Source: JAUHWS01 sp964571805 (GTDB taxonomy: Bacteria; Patescibacteriota; Gracilibacteria; UM-FILTER-43-11). Taken from it: a DNA stretch of 7,905 bases. The notes beneath the pieces were generated by a model. That model had not been told where the DNA came from, ran no database searches, and saw nothing but the letters and a program-made list of their open reading frames with translations. Of this stretch, positions 4,466 to 7,905 are shown piece by piece. Each line of letters starts with the position of its first letter. Positions within the stretch are counted from its first letter, which is position 1. The position numbers and the translations under genes are program-made. The stretch spans positions 1-7,905 of the forward strand of contig CAZNDI010000056.1 in assembly GCA_964571805.1 (NCBI GenBank), read 5' to 3'.

Positions 4466-7183
4466 TCATTCCGTATAAGAGAGAGTAAATTTGATGATTC
4501 CTTCTGCATCTTGGGCAATGCCCACGCCAACCTTTTTCCAGTTGCCGTCTTTTAGGGCAGGGTTGCTTAGAATTTGATCTAACGCCGAGTCGAAGCTGCT
4601 GTTGCCTACCAAGTAGGTGCCCAGAGTTTCTTTGACACCGGTGTCTCTAATGATATCAACTAGCTTCACATTTCCAGGCGAAGTGATGCCAAAAAAATCT
4701 TCTGCCACCATTTTTTCACTCCACTGTTGAGAAACGACATTCAGGTTTTCATTACTCAACAAAGAAGTATTTCGCCCTTTGTTCAGTCCATTGATAACCT
4801 GAGTCCTCAGCTCACCCACATTTGAAAAATTAACAGGGGCATCCGAAAAAGTTTGCACAAACAGATAGCCACCTTTGGGGCTTTTGCTGATTCCAAACCC
4901 GACCAGTTTCCACTCCTCTTTCAGAATATTCATTCGGTGGGCAGCACTGCTCATTAAGCCATATTCTGCCAAGAACGGGGTGGCATCTAAGGCAATGTTT
5001 TCTGAAACGAAAGGTTTGATTCCAAAATCCTTTCGAAGTTGATTGAGGGTCAAGCCTTCGGGATTCCAATGACTCAGGTAGTCTCGCTTTGCCATGTCAT
5101 CGGTCTTCAGTTGGGCCAAGTCGCTCAATTTGGAATCTAATTTTAAAGGGCTCAGTCCATTTTGAGCGCGGTCTTGGTTCACCAAATTGAGCATGTAGCT
5201 CCGTAAAAGGGTCACGCTTTGGTCGAGTTCACTGTCTTTTAAATTTGCCTTGTCATTCGGATTGGGGAGAAGGGGGTAGTGCCCCTCTGGATAAAGAGCA
5301 AGATTGAGCACGGCTTGGCCTTCTTCATCATTGATTTCAAAAACATAGGTTTGATTCCCTTGAGGCAAATAACTGAAGCTTACCTCTGAGGCACCGGAAG
5401 GAAGAATACGCACGCCATTAGGATTGACCAAAGCATTGTGTGTTTTACTGGTCATGAGGCTTGATTCGACCTGACCTTGGGGAACAATGATCAAGGCTTT
5501 CTCGTTGAGGTTGACCAAGGGGTCTACCTCTATCGTGACAGGCGTGTTGCTTTGGAGGTGGTGAGGGAGGGACAGCAATTTTACTTTAGCCTTGTCTAGG
5601 GTATAGTCCCGATGAAGCTCGGCATTGAAGGTTAGTTTTGCCGGAGGCGACCAACGGAGACTGGAAACCTCTAAAATAGAGTTTTTATTCAGATGTCCTC
5701 CTTGAACTTGCACCTCAACTAAACCCTCTTCCCAGCCTTCAAAATCGGCATAATGAGGGAAGAACTGGTCTTTGGCATAAAGGATATAGTCCTTCTTTTT
5801 TTCTCCTTGAGTGAAGGTGATTTTTTTCACCTCATAGTTTTGATCATCCCCCCAAGAAAGTTCCAAATTTCCCTTAGTGAGGTTTGCCTCAAGTCCTGTG
5901 AGCATTTTTAGATCCTTGTCTAAAGCTGTATCCTGACAGCTCGAAGGGATGACTTTGAGGGTTTGTACTGGGCTGGTCCCCGCATTGCCAGGAACAAGGC
6001 CTAGTTGATACGTTCCAGAGGCAGGGAAGAAGAGTTGAACTTCAAATTTTCCAAGATCGTTTGCGGGGGCATAAAAAGGAAATTGTTTATTTGAGGCATC
6101 GACCAAAAAAGCAGACACTTCTTTTTGACCCCCGGACAGGGTGCCCGACAGGGTCAAAACTTCATTGTTTAAAAAGCGATTGGGAATTTCTTGGTCTAAG
6201 GTGATGTCTTTGAAAGTGGTCTTAGAAAGGTAAGCCATGCCGCTTTTATCCTCACAATTCGTCCCCGTGGGAGTTGATTTTATCTCCGCGTTCGCAGGCA
6301 CAATTGAGACATGGGCCACCCCTTGAGATAGAGGTGCAATGACTTCAAAAGCGGCTTGAGAAAGGTCGATGATGCGTCCTCCTGTATAAGGTCCGCGGTC
6401 ATTGACTTTAACGGTCACTTCTTTGCCGTTGGCTATATTTTTTACCTTGAGTAGCGTGCCAAAAGGCAAGGTGGGGTGGGCTGCAGTTAGGCCGTAGGCG
6501 TCAAATCGTTCCCCGCTGGCTGTGCCGTTTCCTTGAAGGTTCAGGCCATAATAACTGGCTTCGCCCTCTTGATAGCCTTCGGGTTTAAAGGTGAGCTGAT
6601 ACATCAAGTCAGCCATCATGCCTCGGGTGATGGGGTTCCCTGGTTGAATATTCTCCCGGCTAGATTGAGGGAATAGGGCTAGGGTCTTGGCATAGCCAAA
6701 ATAAGGCCCAAACCAGGCAGTGGCCGGCACGTCCAAATAAGGATTGCTGTTTGGTTTTTCAACTTTTCGGTCGGCCGCTTCCAAGAGTATTTTAAGATTT
6801 TCTGCCAACTTGGTTTGATCTCCAGGGCGGAATAAGCCGGTATCGGCATCGCCGCTTACAATTCCCATGGCCTTGGCTTGATTGACGTATTTTGCATACC
6901 AACTGGTGGCTGCCACATCGATGAATCCAGCGTCATTTTGTGTTTCATTCACAGCGATGCCTGAACCCTCCAAGATGATTTTAAGGGCTTCTACACGCGA
7001 GATAAAATCATTGGGCCGATAGGTGCCATCATCATACCCTTCAACCACGCCTTGTTGTTCCAAATAGCTTATGGCTTTAAAATAGGGGTGTGAAGGGTTC
7101 ACATCGGTGAAGGAGGCATGGGCGCTTCCAAAGGAAATAAAAAATCCTAGAGTGAGGGTAAAGAGGGCGAGAAACTTTTTCAT
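4466..7183 (-). CDS. Secreted SLH-RlpA-CAP envelope protein
   Basis: This 905-aa exported wall protein is counted from the ATG at 7183, which begins a good signal peptide (MKKFLALFTLTLGFF..., cleavage after AHA, residue 23). An in-frame ATG at 7231 would precede the -10 box and hide that peptide. Domains in order: three SLH repeats (about 25-75, 87-138, 149-200; FTDV, FIDV and YLDV starts, YRPND, FRPGD and IQPGN ends) that anchor to wall glycans; an RlpA double-psi beta-barrel (207-297) with YYG, TASGE, TAAHPTLPFGT (H236) and VNDRGPY (D262), matching the His/Asp site of RlpA lytic transglycosylases; beta-rich, Ig-like middle regions (about 310-650) with C310 and C416 as the only cysteines; a CAP/SCP domain (660-781) with H705, E728 (SENIA) and H749; and a second CAP-like unit (790-905) lacking these. 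The role is probably wall remodelling at the cell surface (inference). The stop lies 13 bases from the stop of the convergent gene. Confidence 0.9.
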   Translation of the reverse strand: MKKFLALFTLTLGFFISFGSAHASFTDVNPSHPYFKAISYLEQQGVVEGYDDGTYRPNDFISRVEALKIILEGSGIAVNETQNDAGFIDVAATSWYAKYVNQAKAMGIVSGDADTGLFRPGDQTKLAENLKILLEAADRKVEKPNSNPYLDVPATAWFGPYFGYAKTLALFPQSSRENIQPGNPITRGMMADLMYQLTFKPEGYQEGEASYYGLNLQGNGTASGERFDAYGLTAAHPTLPFGTLLKVKNIANGKEVTVKVNDRGPYTGGRIIDLSQAAFEVIAPLSQGVAHVSIVPANAEIKSTPTGTNCEDKSGMAYLSKTTFKDITLDQEIPNRFLNNEVLTLSGTLSGGQKEVSAFLVDASNKQFPFYAPANDLGKFEVQLFFPASGTYQLGLVPGNAGTSPVQTLKVIPSSCQDTALDKDLKMLTGLEANLTKGNLELSWGDDQNYEVKKITFTQGEKKKDYILYAKDQFFPHYADFEGWEEGLVEVQVQGGHLNKNSILEVSSLRWSPPAKLTFNAELHRDYTLDKAKVKLLSLPHHLQSNTPVTIEVDPLVNLNEKALIIVPQGQVESSLMTSKTHNALVNPNGVRILPSGASEVSFSYLPQGNQTYVFEINDEEGQAVLNLALYPEGHYPLLPNPNDKANLKDSELDQSVTLLRSYMLNLVNQDRAQNGLSPLKLDSKLSDLAQLKTDDMAKRDYLSHWNPEGLTLNQLRKDFGIKPFVSENIALDATPFLAEYGLMSSAAHRMNILKEEWKLVGFGISKSPKGGYLFVQTFSDAPVNFSNVGELRTQVINGLNKGRNTSLLSNENLNVVSQQWSEKMVAEDFFGITSPGNVKLVDIIRDTGVKETLGTYLVGNSSFDSALDQILSNPALKDGNWKKVGVGIAQDAEGIIKFTLSYTE

Positions 7184-7210
7184 AAGGTTTAAATTAAGAG
7201 ACCAGCCCTC

Positions 7211-7239
7211 ATTATATCCTCTGCAGCTCATTTAATCCA
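7211..7239 (-). promoter_or_regulatory. Promoter of the SLH-RlpA-CAP gene
   Basis: On the minus strand a perfect -10 box TATAAT lies at 7216-7211. TGGATT (7239-7234) is a weak -35 box at the ideal 17-base spacing. Transcription would start near 7204, giving a 21-base leader (CTCTTAATTTAAACCTT before the ATG) without an SD site. Its position downstream of the alternative ATG at 7231 supports 7183 as the true start. Confidence 0.55.
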
Positions 7240-7397
7240 CCCTTGAGCCAAAATTAGGTTCAAGTTTTTTGGGAAAAGGCAAGTGAAAAGCGCTAAATTT
7301 TTTCAATTCCTCATGATTCACAAAAGGTTCACAATGGGGTAAATTGATATCATCTTCACTAATTCGTCATCAATTTTTCTCTGAAGATTCTGTGCTT
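7240..7397 (+). other. Divergent intergenic region, mostly unexplained
   Basis: The 235-base gap between the two divergent genes (7184-7418) has no open reading frame I can support. Besides the promoter candidates at its ends it contains TTCACAA twice (7317-7323 and 7328-7334), one helical turn apart, and an 8-base palindrome TGATATCA (7345-7352). Either could be a regulator site for the divergent genes, but both are short enough to arise by chance. I see no stable hairpin or riboswitch. Confidence 0.3.
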
Positions 7398-7403
7398 TAA
7401 AAT
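7375..7403 (+). promoter_or_regulatory. Weak candidate promoter of the four-helix protein
   Basis: TAAAAT at 7398-7403 matches five of six -10 positions, with a poor -35 (TTTTCT, 7375-7380) at 17 bases. Transcription would start near 7410, only about 9 bases before the ATG at 7419, so the message would be nearly leaderless. A better -35, TTGATA at 7344-7349, has no matching -10 at the right distance. Confidence 0.25.
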
Positions 7404-7418
7404 TTAAATTTTTTAGGA

Positions 7419-7796
7419 ATGATTCACCGTAATTATCTCATTGCCGTGCTTGCTGCCAGTTTTATGAGTTGGATTTCGTTTGCTGTGGTGCTTTATCAAC
7501 TGAGTCCTTTTTCTCAGGTCTATCTTTCTCTCAGTCTTTTTTATGCCAGTCTTTTTGTCGCCCTTTCTGGCACATTTTCGATGGTTTTTTATGGGCTCCG
7601 CCGGTGGGCCAATAAAACTGAGATTCATAATGTACATTTAAACGCCAGTATCCGGCAGGGGGTTTTAGTTTCAGTGATGCTTGTCGTGGGCCTTTCTTTT
7701 CAGCGCTTGCGCATTTTGACTTGGTGGGATGGACTTTTACTTTTGGCCATCGTTTTGATGATTGAATTCTGGTTCATGAACCGGGACCGCTCCTAA
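7419..7796 (+). CDS. Small four-helix membrane protein, CPR-type
   Basis: This 125-aa integral membrane protein of unknown function has four predicted helices: residues 6-28, 34-60, 80-99 and 102-120. The loop between helices 2 and 3 is basic and polar (LRRWANKTEIHNVHLNASIRQ), and the C-terminus is charged (NRDRS). By the positive-inside rule, both the loop and the termini should be cytoplasmic. The marked features are SPF after helix 1, FYASLFVALSGTFS in helix 2, SIRQG before helix 3 and LTWWDGLLLL at helix 4. From memory, small proteins with this (S/F)RQG ... WWDGLLL pattern recur in CPR genomes; I know no assigned role. The ATG follows TTTTTAGGA; the AGGA touches the start codon and so is not a usable SD site. 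It is transcribed away from the SLH-RlpA-CAP gene, with no partner visible before the window ends. Confidence 0.85.
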   Translation: MIHRNYLIAVLAASFMSWISFAVVLYQLSPFSQVYLSLSLFYASLFVALSGTFSMVFYGLRRWANKTEIHNVHLNASIRQGVLVSVMLVVGLSFQRLRILTWWDGLLLLAIVLMIEFWFMNRDRS

Positions 7797-7857
7797 ATAT
7801 AATTAACTCACCTTACGCGCTCTTGAGTATGAATTCTGTGTAATGAAACCACTTTAT
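7797..7857 (+). other. Non-coding tail with an imperfect inverted-repeat arm
   Basis: No gene is seen after the stop at 7796. CTCACCTTACGCGCTC (7807-7822) is an imperfect inverted copy of 7872-7888 in the heptad repeat: GAGCG and GGTGAG match at the two ends, with a mismatched centre. The 49-base loop is too long for a standard terminator and no T-run follows. It may be a remnant of the same repeat in opposite orientation. Confidence 0.3.
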
Positions 7858-7892
7858 AAGCGGTGAGCGGAGAGCGTGGAGCGGTGAGCTTG
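7858..7892 (+). repeat. Tandem 7-bp repeat, five units
   Basis: Five heptads follow without interruption: AAGCGGT, GAGCGGA, GAGCGTG, GAGCGGT, GAGCTTG. The core GAGC recurs exactly every seven bases at 7865, 7872, 7879 and 7886. The tract is GC-rich in an otherwise AT-rich spacer. Because seven is not a multiple of three and no reading frame covers it, it is a non-coding short tandem repeat, similar in style to the heptanucleotide STRR repeats known from cyanobacteria (comparison only). Confidence 0.7.
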
Positions 7893-7905
7893 CTGCAATT
7901 TGAAA

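Noticed and set aside
7184..7231. Upstream in-frame ATG at 7231 as start of the surface protein
   Set aside because: It adds 16 residues ahead of a clear signal peptide and would lie upstream of the predicted transcription start near 7204.
7344..7349. TTGATA as -35 box for the four-helix gene
   Set aside because: At 16-18 bases downstream there is no -10-like hexamer.
7532..7556. Direct repeat CAGTCTTTTT twice, 15 bases apart
   Set aside because: It lies inside coding sequence and encodes the repeated SLF of helix 2; a codon-level coincidence is enough to explain it.
7413..7637. Minus-strand frame opposite the four-helix gene
   Set aside because: Its product is a basic, lysine/histidine-rich shadow of a hydrophobic gene, with no domain and no promoter seen.
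83..7796. Alternative genetic code with UGA as glycine
   Set aside because: Five of eight genes end in TGA exactly where their family lengths or gene overlaps require a stop, including the ATGA coupling at 1334-1337.
7854..7860. TTATAAG as a -10 box for a gene to the right
   Set aside because: There is no suitable -35 box and no gene start is visible before the window ends.

Overview
The window holds eight protein genes and looks like a chromosomal segment of a Candidate Phyla Radiation (Patescibacteria) bacterium, possibly near Peregrinibacteria. This placement is inference. It rests on the mix of genes (a lone M16 peptidase, NDK, a large SLH/RlpA/CAP surface protein and a small four-helix membrane protein of a type I associate with CPR genomes), on the absence of Shine-Dalgarno motifs before the genes, and on the lack of any mobile-element or phage gene. 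TGA is used as the stop codon of five of the eight genes, so the UGA=Gly code of Gracilibacteria/Absconditabacteria is not in use.

Layout. Positions 83-982 carry an unrecognised 299-aa soluble protein. At 1056-1585 there is a type II toxin-antitoxin operon (Phd/YefM-like antitoxin, RelE/ParE-like toxin, ATGA overlap) with a well-formed promoter, an operator-like repeat and a weak terminator. At 1643-4452 three genes lie head to tail with gaps of 12-17 bases: a zinc M16 peptidase, nucleoside diphosphate kinase, and a 349-aa protein that I read as a divergent DUF3396 (type VI immunity family) member. Convergent to these, at 4466-7183 on the minus strand, is a 905-aa secreted protein: signal peptide, three SLH repeats, an RlpA double-psi beta-barrel, beta-rich middle domains, a CAP domain and a second CAP-like domain without its acidic/histidine site. 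Divergent from it, at 7419-7796, is a four-helix membrane protein. The last 110 bases are non-coding and contain five 7-bp tandem repeats.

How the parts fit. The M16-ndk-DUF3396-like cluster is probably one transcript, although the third gene is visibly more AT-rich than the first two. The SLH/RlpA/CAP protein has its own promoter with a perfect -10 box, placed so that translation must begin at the inner ATG (7183). The candidate promoters give short AT-rich leaders of about 10-26 bases, and the AUGs follow A/T-rich sequence rather than GGAGG, which points to SD-independent initiation as the local rule.

The most interesting items are the multi-domain envelope protein with its tandem active/degenerate CAP pair, the DUF3396-like protein outside any visible secretion-system context, the uniform lack of SD sites, and the heptad repeat at the right edge. 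I saw no RNA genes, CRISPR arrays, insertion sequences or replication origin.
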